Part shown: in pieces, positions 37,288-46,734 of the stretch | Layout of the letters: every line of letters starts with the position of its first letter | How positions within the stretch are numbered: the stretch's first letter is position 1 | Assembly: GCF_024397855.1 (NCBI RefSeq) | Contig: NZ_CP073343.1 | Span: forward strand, 2,976,001-3,040,000 | Length of the DNA stretch: 64,000 nt | Source: Marinomonas rhizomae | GTDB taxonomy: Bacteria; Pseudomonadota; Gammaproteobacteria; Pseudomonadales; Marinomonadaceae | Direction: 5' to 3' | Translations under genes and position numbers: made by a program | The notes under the pieces: generated by a model | The model's database searches: none | What the model was told of the DNA's origin: nothing | The model's input: the letters and a program-made list of their open reading frames with translations, nothing else

Positions 37288-38895
37288 TTATTCCTTCATC
37301 CAACGATACAGCCAAGTCGGTGCAACGGCGGTATCTCCCTGTTTAAGTTGAACTCTTAACTCAGCCAAATCCGTATCTTGAGGATCAAAAGAGACGTAAA
37401 CACGGACACCTTTTTTATGAGGATTTTTGACAGCTATCGCTTCGAGAATTTTTCCTTTGCTAATACTGGCATCAATTGTCAGATCATCGACATTAACATC
37501 CGGCATTTTATTGAAATCAATCACCACCTCTGGGTTTGTCTTGAACAACTTCACCCCTTTGGCGCTACGGACCACACGAGGGTAATCCAATGACACAGGC
37601 GTATCGTTAGACCAAGTCATCAAATATTTATAAGTGTATGATTCGCCCTTCTTAAGCCCCTCTTTAGGCTGCCAATAAGCAACAATATTGTCATTGGTCT
37701 CGGCGTTAGACGGAATTTCCACCAGTTCTACATGCCCAGCGCCCCAGTCATTCATTGGTTTAATCCAAGCAGAAGGACGAGTGTGGTAGCTGGCTTCTAG
37801 ATCTTGATAATCCTCGAACTTACGATGACGCTGAATCAGCCCAAAACCTTTTGGAGAGGTATCGCTAAAAGCGCTTATTTGTAACGATTTTGGGTTATTC
37901 AGAGGACGCCAAAGCATCTCATCTTTGCCTGTTAAAATCTGTAATCCATCCGAATCATGAACCGCAGTACGGTAATCAGGTATATCGGAAGCATCCAACG
38001 AACTGTCGTACATGAACATAGACGTTAGAGGAGCAATACCAGCATTTTTTAAATCTACTCGCGGAAACAAGGTGGCTTTTACATCGATATGAGTCGGCTT
38101 CCCTGGATAAATACCGAAACGATAAGCCCCCGTAACGCTTTTACTGTCTAGCAGAGCATGAACCACAATGGCATCTTGGCTTGAAGATGGACGTTCAATC
38201 CAAAACTGTTTGAACATTGGGAACTCTTCACCTTTAGGTTGGGCAACATCTACCGCCAAACCGCGGGCCGACAAACCATAAGACTGACCTTTGGAAATCG
38301 CACGGAAATAGCTCGCCCCTTGAAAAACAACAAATTCATCATTGGTATCTGCGTTATTAATCGGGTAGTGCAAACGTAAACCTGCGTATTTACCAACCTG
38401 AGATATCAACTTACTAATCTCGGCATTAGGAGTAGTAAAGGAATCCGACGACACATTCAAAGGAAAAGCACGGCCGTTTTCCACCACATCGATAGAGACC
38501 AAATCTTTAAAGATAAAACCGGGAGCGAACAGTTGGACGGAAAATTTTGTTGGCGTATTTCCCCACACAGCTTGGTTTTGCTGGAAATTAATTTGTCGAT
38601 AAGTGGGATAATCCATATCGGTCAACGCTGGCGGCGCTTTCTCGGCAGGCTTCATTGGGGATTGGGCCAATTTTTTCGCCAGCTCAATAACCGTCTGATT
38701 TGAAAAAGCATACCCTTTTGACTCTTGCTCTAATTGAACGTTTTCAGCCACAGGAACAGAATCGACCTTAACATCCGACTCTTCCGCTTGTGCATGCCCT
38801 ATTAAGTTAATTAATAGAGACGCAAATAAAGATTGTTTTATCAGCCAAAAGGAATTGGCACGCACATGAGATAAAGAAGTAAAAAATAGTTTCAA
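37288..38895 (-). CDS. opgG: Glucan biosynthesis protein OpgG (MdoG)
   Basis: This 535-residue periplasmic protein of the OpgG/OpgD family is needed for branching and export of periplasmic glucans. A long signal region (WLIKQSLFASLLINLIGHAQA) precedes the mature domain, with family motifs such as YPTYRQINFQ, RGLAVDVA and NEFVVFQGASYFRA. The frame opens with TTG at 38895 after GAGAG, and no in-frame ATG occurs before the mature domain, so a TTG start is preferred; a GTG ten codons later lacks a ribosome site. Translation efficiency may therefore be moderate. Confidence 0.92.
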   Translation of the reverse strand: MKLFFTSLSHVRANSFWLIKQSLFASLLINLIGHAQAEESDVKVDSVPVAENVQLEQESKGYAFSNQTVIELAKKLAQSPMKPAEKAPPALTDMDYPTYRQINFQQNQAVWGNTPTKFSVQLFAPGFIFKDLVSIDVVENGRAFPLNVSSDSFTTPNAEISKLISQVGKYAGLRLHYPINNADTNDEFVVFQGASYFRAISKGQSYGLSARGLAVDVAQPKGEEFPMFKQFWIERPSSSQDAIVVHALLDSKSVTGAYRFGIYPGKPTHIDVKATLFPRVDLKNAGIAPLTSMFMYDSSLDASDIPDYRTAVHDSDGLQILTGKDEMLWRPLNNPKSLQISAFSDTSPKGFGLIQRHRKFEDYQDLEASYHTRPSAWIKPMNDWGAGHVELVEIPSNAETNDNIVAYWQPKEGLKKGESYTYKYLMTWSNDTPVSLDYPRVVRSAKGVKLFKTNPEVVIDFNKMPDVNVDDLTIDASISKGKILEAIAVKNPHKKGVRVYVSFDPQDTDLAELRVQLKQGDTAVAPTWLYRWMKE

Positions 38896-39119
38896 AAGAA
38901 GCTCTCTCGTTGCTTAATTGGATTCAACCAATCCTCAACATAAGGATGACGTCATAAATTTGACACTAATAATATAAGTAAACTCACGAGAGATTAAGCC
39001 TACAAAGTCGGAGGAATTCATAAGAATTAAGGAGAGATTGTGCTTAGGGAAGTTTAATGTGACTCATTACCATTAAAGATAGCCTTTTACCCAATTATAG
39101 AGCAATAAAAGTACACTTC

Positions 39120-39180
39120 ATTGAATTCGAAAGTCCTGACTGTTATTGAACAACGTACTATCAATATGTTCGAATTCAAT
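39120..39180. repeat. 12-bp perfect inverted repeats 37 bases apart
   Basis: ATTGAATTCGAA (39120-39131) and TTCGAATTCAAT (39169-39180) are exact inverted copies in a noncoding region. They could be ends of a small lost element or a long-stem RNA; no flanking direct repeat was seen. Confidence 0.55.
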
Positions 39181-39406
39181 AGCGAGAGATGGCTATTCAA
39201 AATTCGGTGAATGTGAGGAAAAAGCAGGTAAATCAAAGCCAAAGTTCGAGACAGGCTCATTCAGTGTCTACATAAAGCGCTGAATTAACTCATGCACTTT
39301 CATACATCAATCCACCTTTACCAGCGTCAAAAGCCACTATAGCTTAAAAAATCACAAGAAAATCTACAGCGCTATTTTTGATTAACTAGAAGTTAGATTA
39401 GATCAT

Positions 39407-39445
39407 AAAAAAATGGAATGCTCAGTATAGAGCATTCCATTTTTT
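39407..39445. terminator. Terminator after the FAD oxidoreductase gene
   Basis: AAAAAAATGGAATGCTC and GAGCATTCCATTTTT form a long stem with a six-base loop and a T run on both strands. The core GAATGCTC/GAGCATTC is the same as in the terminator at 6772. Confidence 0.8.
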
Positions 39446-39489
39446 ATAATGACAATTTATAAAAGAGACGGACGCTGAACGTATTCTGT

Positions 39490-40782
39490 CTAAAGTCGAT
39501 CAAACCGATAAGGGCTTGGATCGATAATAGGTTCTACGCCTGACATTAAATCGGCCGCTAATTGTCCAGCCGCTGGCCCAGTGCCAAATCCATGCCCTGA
39601 AAAGCCCGTTGCGACGGTTAAGCCAGGAATAGATTTAACCTGATCAATCACCGGATTAGAATCTGGTGTGACATCAATAATTCCAGCCCATGCTTCGGCA
39701 ATTTCTGCTTTTTCAAAAATGGGCCAAGCCTGTCTAAGATTATTTAAAGCTTGCTGATTCAAGTCCGCATTAAATTCTGGGTCATTGGTTCTGACTTTTT
39801 CGAAAGGTGTGCGATTTTTTGCATTCCAACGACGAGATAAGCCCAAGTCTTTAAAGAAATAACTTCCCATAGAAATATTTAAAAAACTACGTTGAGTACG
39901 AAGTTGATCAAGATATTTATGACCAATTAACAGATGATCAAGTGTCACCGGAGCATCAAGTTTGCCTCGCTGCGTAATGATATAGCCGCCATCTTGGTGT
40001 TTTCGGAAAGAAAAATCTGGCCCGCCCACCGCAATATCCGTTGGCCCGTCCATAGGTTTCGTTCGTAACACAGAACAAATTAAAGGCAGTGTCGGAAATG
40101 AAATACCAAGATTACCTAAGAAGCGTCGAGACCAAGCGCCGCCAGCTAGAAGCACTTGCTCGCAGCGAACCGCCCCTTTCTCTGTCACTACGCCCGTCAC
40201 TTTTCCACCATCAGTCGACAAGGTTCGTACCGCGCATTGCTGAACGATTATCGCCCCTTTTTTAATCGCGGCTTTAGCGATAGCCGAAGCGGCAATAGAA
40301 GGTTCTGCATAACCATCCGAAGGAGTATAAACTCCACCAAGCCAATCCCCTTTACCACCGGGAGCCAGTTCTGTTATTTCTTCAGGAGTGACCATTCTTG
40401 AGTCTAACGAAAGTGACTCCACCGATTTTAACCAGCCTTGGTGCATAGCAAGTTGTGCTTCAGTTTTAGCCAGAAACATAATGCCAGCTTTTTTGTAGCC
40501 GACATCCTGCCCTACTCGGCTTGGCATCTCTGCCCAAAGTCGATCAGCGGCTTGCGCTAATGGAACATCATGTAAATGACGATTGGTTTTACGAATCCAG
40601 CCTAAATTCCGTGAAGATTGTTCACCAGCCACATGACCTTTTTCCAATAATACAACAGGAATATTGCGCTCAGCCAAAGCCAAAGCAGCGGTCAGACCAA
40701 CAATGCCACCTCCGATAATGACAACGCTGGTTGAGTCCGGTAGCTGATCTTGAGTCTCAACTCTTTCGAGTGTTTTTGTCAT
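39490..40782 (-). CDS. FAD-dependent amine/amino-acid oxidase (DAO family)
   Basis: This 430-residue DAO-family flavoprotein has the FAD-binding VVIIGGGIVGLTAALALAER and LLEKGHVAGEQSSRNLGWIR, a substrate domain, and the C-terminal GFSGHGFGTGPAAGQLAADL. Such enzymes oxidise secondary or primary amines or D-amino acids to imines, giving H2O2 or passing electrons to quinone. It is in a minus-strand set with RidA (imine deaminase) and an ornithine cyclodeaminase homologue resembling tyramine oxidase subunit B. Together these suggest oxidation of an aromatic amine that feeds the 4-hydroxyphenylacetate genes (inference). A terminator follows. Confidence 0.85.
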   Translation of the reverse strand: MTKTLERVETQDQLPDSTSVVIIGGGIVGLTAALALAERNIPVVLLEKGHVAGEQSSRNLGWIRKTNRHLHDVPLAQAADRLWAEMPSRVGQDVGYKKAGIMFLAKTEAQLAMHQGWLKSVESLSLDSRMVTPEEITELAPGGKGDWLGGVYTPSDGYAEPSIAASAIAKAAIKKGAIIVQQCAVRTLSTDGGKVTGVVTEKGAVRCEQVLLAGGAWSRRFLGNLGISFPTLPLICSVLRTKPMDGPTDIAVGGPDFSFRKHQDGGYIITQRGKLDAPVTLDHLLIGHKYLDQLRTQRSFLNISMGSYFFKDLGLSRRWNAKNRTPFEKVRTNDPEFNADLNQQALNNLRQAWPIFEKAEIAEAWAGIIDVTPDSNPVIDQVKSIPGLTVATGFSGHGFGTGPAAGQLAADLMSGVEPIIDPSPYRFDRL

Positions 40783-40845
40783 GATTTTTTCCTGAAGATT
40801 TAGGGAAGATAGATATTTTTTCTATTCATCCCTAGTGCACATTTA

Positions 40846-41265
40846 TTAACCGATAGTAATGTTTTCAACATTGGCAGTGGATGCACCGCGATAAGCGGTA
40901 ACTTCTAGTTCCACTTTATAAACCGTTGATCCCAGAGGAGGACAGGTTACAGTCGATGCAGGATTCACCCCTTTGAATTTTTGCCCTATGGCATCCATAA
41001 CCTTCGGCGTGTCTGCTGGGTCTTGGATAAAAACACGAGAAACAACGATGTCCTCAAGACAAGAGTCAACGGCTTTCAAGGCTAATTCGATATTGCTAAA
41101 AACCTGATCTAACTGATCAAGCACATCTTCGGGAATTTCTTTTGTCTGAGGGTTTCGACCAGCGCTATTCGACACATATATCCAATTATCCACCGACACA
41201 ACACGAGAATAACTCGCTTTTTCTTCGAATATGGAGTCTGTCTTTGCTTTAATAATTTTAACCAT
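40846..41265 (-). CDS. RidA family (YjgF/Rid) protein
   Basis: This 139-residue Rid-family protein is slightly longer than the usual ~128, with conserved SNSAGRNPQTKEIPEDV and VSRVFIQDP segments. RidA proteins hydrolyse reactive enamine/imine intermediates. I did not find the catalytic arginine of RidA in its usual context; the ISRVFxxD-type position is occupied by VSRVFIQDP, so it may be a Rid1-7 subgroup member. It lies 43 bases after the cyclodeaminase homologue and 63 before the FAD oxidase, matching an imine-handling role. Confidence 0.82.
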   Translation of the reverse strand: MVKIIKAKTDSIFEEKASYSRVVSVDNWIYVSNSAGRNPQTKEIPEDVLDQLDQVFSNIELALKAVDSCLEDIVVSRVFIQDPADTPKVMDAIGQKFKGVNPASTVTCPPLGSTVYKVELEVTAYRGASTANVENITIG

Positions 41266-41308
41266 TTTGTCTTACCTAATATTTAAACTGAGAATAAAAT
41301 ATTTCCGA

Positions 41309-42448
41309 TTAACGTAATGCTGGAACATCCCAAAGGTTCAGTGAAACCCCAATGCCTTTTTCGATAGCATTACGATAAACCACGGTTGCCCAAGCCACGT
41401 CTTCTACCGGCATACCGCCAACAGATAAAACAATGATCTCTTCATCATTCTGACGAGCTGGAGAGTCGCCATATACAATTTTGCCAAGGTCTTCAATATC
41501 ATCATGCGTCAGCTTGCCTTCAGCAATCATGTCCATACAGCGCACGCCAACAAGCGGAATAACATGATGAGCCGGTTTCGGAACTTCTTCGTACCACGCC
41601 TCATACAAGCCGGTGTTATCAAGGACTTTACGAACATCTTTTTGCTCCATGCCATCATCTAAACTACAGCTCGCTGGCATCGCTAAAAAAGCCCCTGGTT
41701 TAACCCATTCACGCTTAACAATTGGGTACGTTGACGGATCACCCACTTCGCCAGAATTACAGTAAGTAACCAAGTCTGAATCACGAACCACCGCTTCAAC
41801 ACTGTCCACTACTTGAATCGTTGTGACCTGAGGGAAGGTGTCTTTGACCCAATTAATAAAGCTATCTAGATTTTTCTGCCCACGACCTTTCACTTTAATC
41901 GTATCAACTTGAGGACACGCGGCGATAAAAGCCGCCACTGTGGTCTTACCCATAACACCAGGACCCAGTAAGCCAATGACTTTTGAATCTTTACGAGCAA
42001 GATAACGCGCACCCACACCAGGAATAGCCCCCGTTCGGTAAGCAGACAGCAAGTTAGCGGACATGTAAGCCAAAGGCGCCCCAGTATCGATATCATTCAA
42101 AATCATCATCAAGATAGAACGAGGTAAACCTTTCTCTCGATTGGCGATGTTTGATCCATACCACTTAACACCAGAGGTCTGAAAATTTCCGCCAAGATAA
42201 GCAGGCATCGCCATCAAACGACGATCAGCCGTTGGTTTTGGCATAGTAGGAAAAGGGGATTCATCAGGAAACGTAATCATCGCACCATGCGAATCATTAT
42301 TGGGGCCTGCCATACGGTAATCGCCCGTATACAAAAGTCCAAACATCTCCTCCATGGTATCCACGCAACTCGGCATATCCGTTACGCCAGCTTTAATCAT
42401 GTCTGGTTCAGAAAGATAAATAAAATCGATTTTAGTATTCTCGCTCAT
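41309..42448 (-). CDS. Ornithine cyclodeaminase/mu-crystallin family (tyramine oxidase subunit B-like)
   Basis: This 379-residue NAD(P)-binding protein of the OCD/mu-crystallin family has the nucleotide fold VIGLLGPGVMGKTTVAAFIAA at ~150-170 and the substrate-side MSANLLSAYRTGAIPGVGARYLA. Its length and N-terminus (FIYLSEPDMIKAGVTDMPSCV) resemble proteins annotated as tyramine oxidase subunit B, a name I recall from databases and cannot check. It is the first gene of the minus-strand set that includes RidA and the FAD oxidase. Proximity to the homoprotocatechuate genes makes an aromatic amine substrate plausible; true ornithine cyclodeaminase activity is not supported. Confidence 0.8.
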   Translation of the reverse strand: MSENTKIDFIYLSEPDMIKAGVTDMPSCVDTMEEMFGLLYTGDYRMAGPNNDSHGAMITFPDESPFPTMPKPTADRRLMAMPAYLGGNFQTSGVKWYGSNIANREKGLPRSILMMILNDIDTGAPLAYMSANLLSAYRTGAIPGVGARYLARKDSKVIGLLGPGVMGKTTVAAFIAACPQVDTIKVKGRGQKNLDSFINWVKDTFPQVTTIQVVDSVEAVVRDSDLVTYCNSGEVGDPSTYPIVKREWVKPGAFLAMPASCSLDDGMEQKDVRKVLDNTGLYEAWYEEVPKPAHHVIPLVGVRCMDMIAEGKLTHDDIEDLGKIVYGDSPARQNDEEIIVLSVGGMPVEDVAWATVVYRNAIEKGIGVSLNLWDVPALR

Positions 42449-42857
42449 AGTGCTGCCTACTCTAAAAATGGTTTATATTTTTTATATTAATAATGACGTC
42501 TTCGAAGAATAAATAGATCGAGTGATTAAACTAAATAAATGCGTCCACTTATCACCACAATATTAAGATTACATCGCACGACAGAATTTATTATTAATAT
42601 GGCGTCAACTCCCTTTTAAATAAACACCAAACCTTACCTAGCATTATCTATCTTGGGTTATTTAAACGCCTTCTCCTGAAAGAAGATAAAACGAAACATT
42701 TTTATCGTATCTACAAAAAAACACTGTTTATATATCCCCTTAGGGACATTTGAGTCGATTTCACGAATACCACGATGCTCTTTAGAATAACGATACGCTC
42801 CACAGCAAAAAAATGGCTGATCGACACTTCGATTCAGCCATTTAAAGCGGATTTTTC
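42449..42857. other. 409-base intergenic region: hpaD terminator and promoter of the amine-oxidation set
   Basis: It contains the hpaD terminator at its right end and AT-rich sequence towards the cyclodeaminase homologue that should hold that operon's promoter. I could not assign a clear -35/-10 pair, found no copy of TTAACATGTTAA, and see no gene. Confidence 0.55.
42806..42843 (-). terminator. Terminator after hpaD
   Basis: AAATGGCTGA and TCAGCCATTT pair around an inner TCGA/TCGA; on the minus strand a T run follows. It separates the hpa operon from the amine-oxidation genes. Confidence 0.75.
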
Positions 42858-43787
42858 TTACAGACGGCTAGCGCCATAAACAAAAGTACCATTTTCCACA
42901 GAAGCTTGAGGTTTTGGGACTGCATCGCCAGTTTGCGGAGACACAGGGAAAATAGCGTTAATTTGTCCCGTGCCAGAGCTACCAAAGTAAGGCGTGATAA
43001 CCTCCACTTTTTGATCGTAATCCGACCAACCGAGCGCCCCTAGCAACATAGCCGTATCATGCATGAATCCTTCTCCATGGCCTTTTGCCGCGTATTCAGG
43101 AAGCATCTCACAGAATGTTTTCCACTCTGCGTTTTCCCACATTTCAACGACTCGGTGATCTAGGCTCTCAAGAAATGGGCTCCATACTTTGGTAGAGAAA
43201 CCTGGCGCTTGACCGTTTTGAGCAAAACGATGGGATAACGAGCCACTGGCCAAAATAGCGACAGTACCGTCGTAGTGTTTTTCAATCGCCTCACGGATAG
43301 CCCATCCCAAACGCGCCGAATCATTTAAGTAATGAACCGTTAATAACGCCGAGACGGATATACACTTGAAATGCTGGTCTGGATTCATATAACGCATTGG
43401 CACTAGCGCGCCGTATTCAGGCGCTAATGTCGTCGCATCGTGCGCCATGGTTTCAACACCCTGTTCATTACACACCTTAGCAATGATACGACCTAACTCT
43501 GGGTTACCATCGAGGCTGTATGGCATATTATTAATAAAGTGTGGCAGTTCATTACTGGTATAAACCCCTTCCCAGTGTGGCGCACAGTTAATGTGATAGT
43601 TCGCATTAACCAACCAATGTGTATCAAATACAACAATGGTATCCACTCCAAGTTCACGACAGCGCTTTGAAATTTCAAGGTGACCGTCTATAGCGGCCTG
43701 ACGAAAGCCTTTTTGAGGGCCATCAAGCTCCGAAAGATACATAGATGGCACATGTGTTATTTTTGCAGCAAGAGCTAACTTACCCAT
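42858..43787 (-). CDS. hpaD: 3,4-dihydroxyphenylacetate 2,3-dioxygenase (homoprotocatechuate dioxygenase)
   Basis: This 309-residue class III (LigB-type) extradiol dioxygenase cleaves homoprotocatechuate to 5-carboxymethyl-2-hydroxymuconate semialdehyde. Visible elements are the N-terminal metal histidine in KITHVPSMYLSEL, VVFDTHWLVNANYHINC, HDATTLAPEYGALVP and SGSLSHRF. It is the last gene of a minus-strand operon hpaE-hpaF-dctPQM-hpaD, separated from dctM by 21 bases, and a terminator follows. The operon supplies the next two enzymes, hpaE and hpaF, so the assignment is well supported by context. Confidence 0.92.
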   Translation of the reverse strand: MGKLALAAKITHVPSMYLSELDGPQKGFRQAAIDGHLEISKRCRELGVDTIVVFDTHWLVNANYHINCAPHWEGVYTSNELPHFINNMPYSLDGNPELGRIIAKVCNEQGVETMAHDATTLAPEYGALVPMRYMNPDQHFKCISVSALLTVHYLNDSARLGWAIREAIEKHYDGTVAILASGSLSHRFAQNGQAPGFSTKVWSPFLESLDHRVVEMWENAEWKTFCEMLPEYAAKGHGEGFMHDTAMLLGALGWSDYDQKVEVITPYFGSSGTGQINAIFPVSPQTGDAVPKPQASVENGTFVYGASRL

Positions 43788-43808
43788 AGTAAATCTCCAA
43801 AATAGTGT

Positions 43809-45137
43809 TTATCTATATAACAGTTCTGGTAGGAAAAGAGCGACAGATGAAAAGACCACAATTAAGCCAAGTCGGACCATATCGGCACACCAAAATGGCG
43901 TAATGCCTTTAAAGATCGTTCCGGCTTTTACATCTTTTAATACAGCGCTCAACACAAATACATTCATCCCTACTGGCGGCGTAATAAGACTGATTTCTGT
44001 CACCACAACCACCACGATGCCAAACCAGACCAAATCAAAACCTAGGCTTTGTACCAAAGGGTAAAAAATAGGAACCGTCAAAAGAATCATTGATAAACTT
44101 TCAAATACCATTCCTAGCACTAAATAAATAGCGATAATAATTAAAATGACACCAAATGCAGAAAGATTAAAACTTTGTACAAAGGCCAGTAATTCTGCGG
44201 GTAAACCGGCAATGGTAATAAAATCAGAAAAGATTAAGGCGCCGATTAATACCGAAAACAACATGGCTGTGGTTCTACCTGTATCAATTAATGCATGAAA
44301 AATCGCTTCTACAGTCAGTGATTTACGCATTAAAGCAATTAAAAAAGCCCCTCCTGCACCGACACCAGCCGCTTCTGAAGGAGTGAAGATACCAAGATAA
44401 ATCCCCCCCATCACAACCATGAATAAGACTAAAACACCCCAGACATTTTTCAACGCCTGTAGCCGTTCAGCAAGACCGGTGCGCTCAGCACTCGGCCCTT
44501 TTTCTGGGTGACGCCAAACCACATACCTTACCGCAACCAAATACAACAAAATCCCAAGTATTCCTGGTAAAAAACCAGCGGCAAATAGCTCTCGAATACT
44601 GGTCTCGGTTAACAACCCATACATCAACAAAATAACACTAGGCGGAATCAAAATACCGAGTGTAGAACCCGCTGCAATAGAAGCGCTGGCTAAGCCGTCA
44701 CTGTAGCCATATTTTCTCATCGGCGGCATAGCGACTTTTGCCATAGTTGCTGATGTTGCTAAACTCGAACCACAAATCGCCGAAAAACCACCGCAAGCCA
44801 CAATCGTTGCCATTGCTAGACCACCCTTACGATGCCCCAAAAACGCATTGGACGCTTTATATAATTCACCCGATAAGTTTGCTTTCGTCACAAAGTTGCC
44901 CATCAAGATGAACAGCGGTATGACAGACAACCCATATTCTTGTGAAGTATCGATAATACGGTTTGTCGCAAGGGCTAAAGCTCCGGTCCAACGAAAATCA
45001 AACAGATTATCGAAACTCAAACCTTGCAAATAACCAAACCCAACAATGCCAACCGTTCCCATAGCAAAGGCGATAGGCATTCTAAAAATGAGAATGAGCA
45101 CAAGCAGAATGGCAAAACCAAAAGCAGAAATAATCAC
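43809..45137 (-). CDS. TRAP transporter large permease (DctM type)
   Basis: This 442-residue DctM-family permease has about 12 helices and conserved GLSVIPLFILMGNFV, CGGFSAICGSSLATSATM, GSTLGILIPPSVILLMYG and TPPVGMNVFVLSAV. It starts with GTG, whose last two bases with the next A form the TGA stop of the small permease (GTGA overlap), after a GGAGG ribosome site. It lies inside the hpa operon, which implies uptake of 4-hydroxyphenylacetate, homoprotocatechuate or a related aromatic acid (inference). Confidence 0.92.
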   Translation of the reverse strand: MIISAFGFAILLVLILIFRMPIAFAMGTVGIVGFGYLQGLSFDNLFDFRWTGALALATNRIIDTSQEYGLSVIPLFILMGNFVTKANLSGELYKASNAFLGHRKGGLAMATIVACGGFSAICGSSLATSATMAKVAMPPMRKYGYSDGLASASIAAGSTLGILIPPSVILLMYGLLTETSIRELFAAGFLPGILGILLYLVAVRYVVWRHPEKGPSAERTGLAERLQALKNVWGVLVLFMVVMGGIYLGIFTPSEAAGVGAGGAFLIALMRKSLTVEAIFHALIDTGRTTAMLFSVLIGALIFSDFITIAGLPAELLAFVQSFNLSAFGVILIIIAIYLVLGMVFESLSMILLTVPIFYPLVQSLGFDLVWFGIVVVVVTEISLITPPVGMNVFVLSAVLKDVKAGTIFKGITPFWCADMVRLGLIVVFSSVALFLPELLYR

Positions 45138-45655
45138 TCAGACACCTCCACTTTTGAAAACACAGTATAAAAAGCTTTCAGCATAAGAATCACGGCAGTC
45201 ACAAACATCATGATAGAAATAAACTGGATAAAATACGCCACAGGGATATGCAAAAATTCCGTCATCACACCGCGACGTAATGACCTAGCAGCTTGAAACC
45301 AGACACGCTCTGCCACAAAGAAAAAACCTGCTGCAATCGCTAAATTAATAGCTAAACCGCTTACTCTCATAAATATTGCCGGTAATATACGATCCAGAAT
45401 ATCCACCACCACATGAGCACTAGTAAGCGTTACGATAGGCAGCTGACAAAACACAATAATACAAAGAGCCAACTCAGTTAGCTCTGTTGTACCATTTATA
45501 GAGTTGTTAAATACGTAACGTCCAATCACGTCGGAACAAGTCAATAACATCAAAGCTAGTAATACCAATGACGACACCACTTCAAGAGCAAAGGCCAGCC
45601 ATTTAACCAGCCCGAATTCTCTATGGTGTTTATTAACCATCGCAGATAACCACAT
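45134..45655 (-). CDS. TRAP transporter small permease (DctQ type)
   Basis: This 173-residue protein has four predicted transmembrane helices and the DctQ pattern VLLALMLLTCSDVIGRYVFNN, GTTELTELAL and LTSAHVVVDIL. It is two bases after dctP and overlaps dctM by four, so it is a tight translational unit. It forms the membrane complex with the large permease. Confidence 0.9.
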   Translation of the reverse strand: MWLSAMVNKHHREFGLVKWLAFALEVVSSLVLLALMLLTCSDVIGRYVFNNSINGTTELTELALCIIVFCQLPIVTLTSAHVVVDILDRILPAIFMRVSGLAINLAIAAGFFFVAERVWFQAARSLRRGVMTEFLHIPVAYFIQFISIMMFVTAVILMLKAFYTVFSKVEVSE

Positions 45656-45657
45656 GG

Positions 45658-46680
45658 CTATTCTCCATGCTTAGCTGCATACTGATGAGCCGTATCACGA
45701 AGGTATTTCAACGCGTTACTGCCGTCATAACCCTTGTCATCGGCGGTTTTTATCCAGCTAGCGCTGGCATCAGACAAAGTGGCTTGAACATCTTTCACAA
45801 GCTTATCATTTGGAGACAAAATAGTGACTGTGACGCCATTTTCACGCGCCGACTCTACCCCTGCCGCATCACTTGCATCCCACGCTTTACCCGCTAGCAC
45901 AGATAAGACTTCACCAGAGGCATCATTAATTGCTTTTTGATCTTCTTTATCTAAATCTTCAAACACATAAGGATTCATGAACATAGAAAAACTGCCCATG
46001 TAGAGACCATCGGGGAAAATGGTCAAATACTTAGTCACTTCGGATAGACGCAGCACTTTTTGCTCTACAGCAGGTAAAAATGCACCATCAATGACGCCCT
46101 GCTGCATCATCTCGTAAACTTTTGGTGCAGGCGCACCGACTGGCGTTACATGAAATTTTTCAGCAATAATACTTTGCACACCGCCGCCAATGCGGATCTT
46201 TTTATCTTTAAGATCATCAATGGCATTGACCGGAAAATTTGAGTGAATTTGACCTGGGCCATGAGTAAACAAAGCCAGTAGTTTTAGACCATCGAATTCG
46301 TGTGAGTTAGAAAAAAGCTTTTCATAAGTCGTCCATAAGGCATAAGAAGCCGCCTCTGCATTCGTCCCTAGCCCTGGTTGTTCTACAACTTGTGGTAATT
46401 CAAAACGCCCTGGAACGTATCCATGGTAGCTATAACTCGCATCCACTATTCCATCTTCAACCAAATTCCACATTGTTTTAGGATGGCCCAGACCATAGAC
46501 GATTTCGACATTAATACGTCCGTCAGTGGCATCAGAAATGGCTTTCCCCCAAGCAGGAATAACCACTTGGTTCATTGGATTCGTCGGCGGAAGCCAACTA
46601 GCAACACGGATCGTTTCCGCAAACGTCATACTGGACAAAGTGGCCGCTACAGCAATAGAAAAAATCTTTTTAAGGTTCAT
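45658..46680 (-). CDS. TRAP transporter solute-binding protein (DctP type)
   Basis: This 340-residue periplasmic binding protein has signal peptide FSIAVAATLSSMTFA and DctP-family core motifs LVEDGIVDASYSYHGYVPGRF, LKDKKIRIGGGVQ (ligand-carboxylate arginine region) and MMQQGVIDGAFLP. A GTG directly before the ATG (46683) is an alternative start with better spacing to GAGGG. It lies between hpaF and the permease genes; the ligand is probably an aromatic acid of the pathway. Confidence 0.9.
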   Translation of the reverse strand: MNLKKIFSIAVAATLSSMTFAETIRVASWLPPTNPMNQVVIPAWGKAISDATDGRINVEIVYGLGHPKTMWNLVEDGIVDASYSYHGYVPGRFELPQVVEQPGLGTNAEAASYALWTTYEKLFSNSHEFDGLKLLALFTHGPGQIHSNFPVNAIDDLKDKKIRIGGGVQSIIAEKFHVTPVGAPAPKVYEMMQQGVIDGAFLPAVEQKVLRLSEVTKYLTIFPDGLYMGSFSMFMNPYVFEDLDKEDQKAINDASGEVLSVLAGKAWDASDAAGVESARENGVTVTILSPNDKLVKDVQATLSDASASWIKTADDKGYDGSNALKYLRDTAHQYAAKHGE

Positions 46681-46734
46681 CACGATTACCCTCTATTTAT
46701 AATTATTTGAAATCGTTATTTAATCAATCACGCT

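Larger units (their letters stand above)
38896..39489. other. 594-base intergenic region with opgG promoter and an inverted repeat
   Basis: It holds the upstream region of opgG, a 10-bp palindrome ATGACGTCAT (38946-38955), a 12-bp inverted repeat pair at 39120 and 39169, and the terminator at 39407. I find no convincing gene in it on either strand. Confidence 0.6.

Noticed and set aside
38946..38955. ATGACGTCAT palindrome upstream of opgG as an operator
   Set aside because: A single 10-bp palindrome in 600 bases of noncoding DNA is weak evidence, and no second copy was seen.
41309..42448. True ornithine cyclodeaminase in arginine catabolism
   Set aside because: No arginine or ornithine genes are near; length and N-terminus differ from the classical enzyme, and context points to amines.
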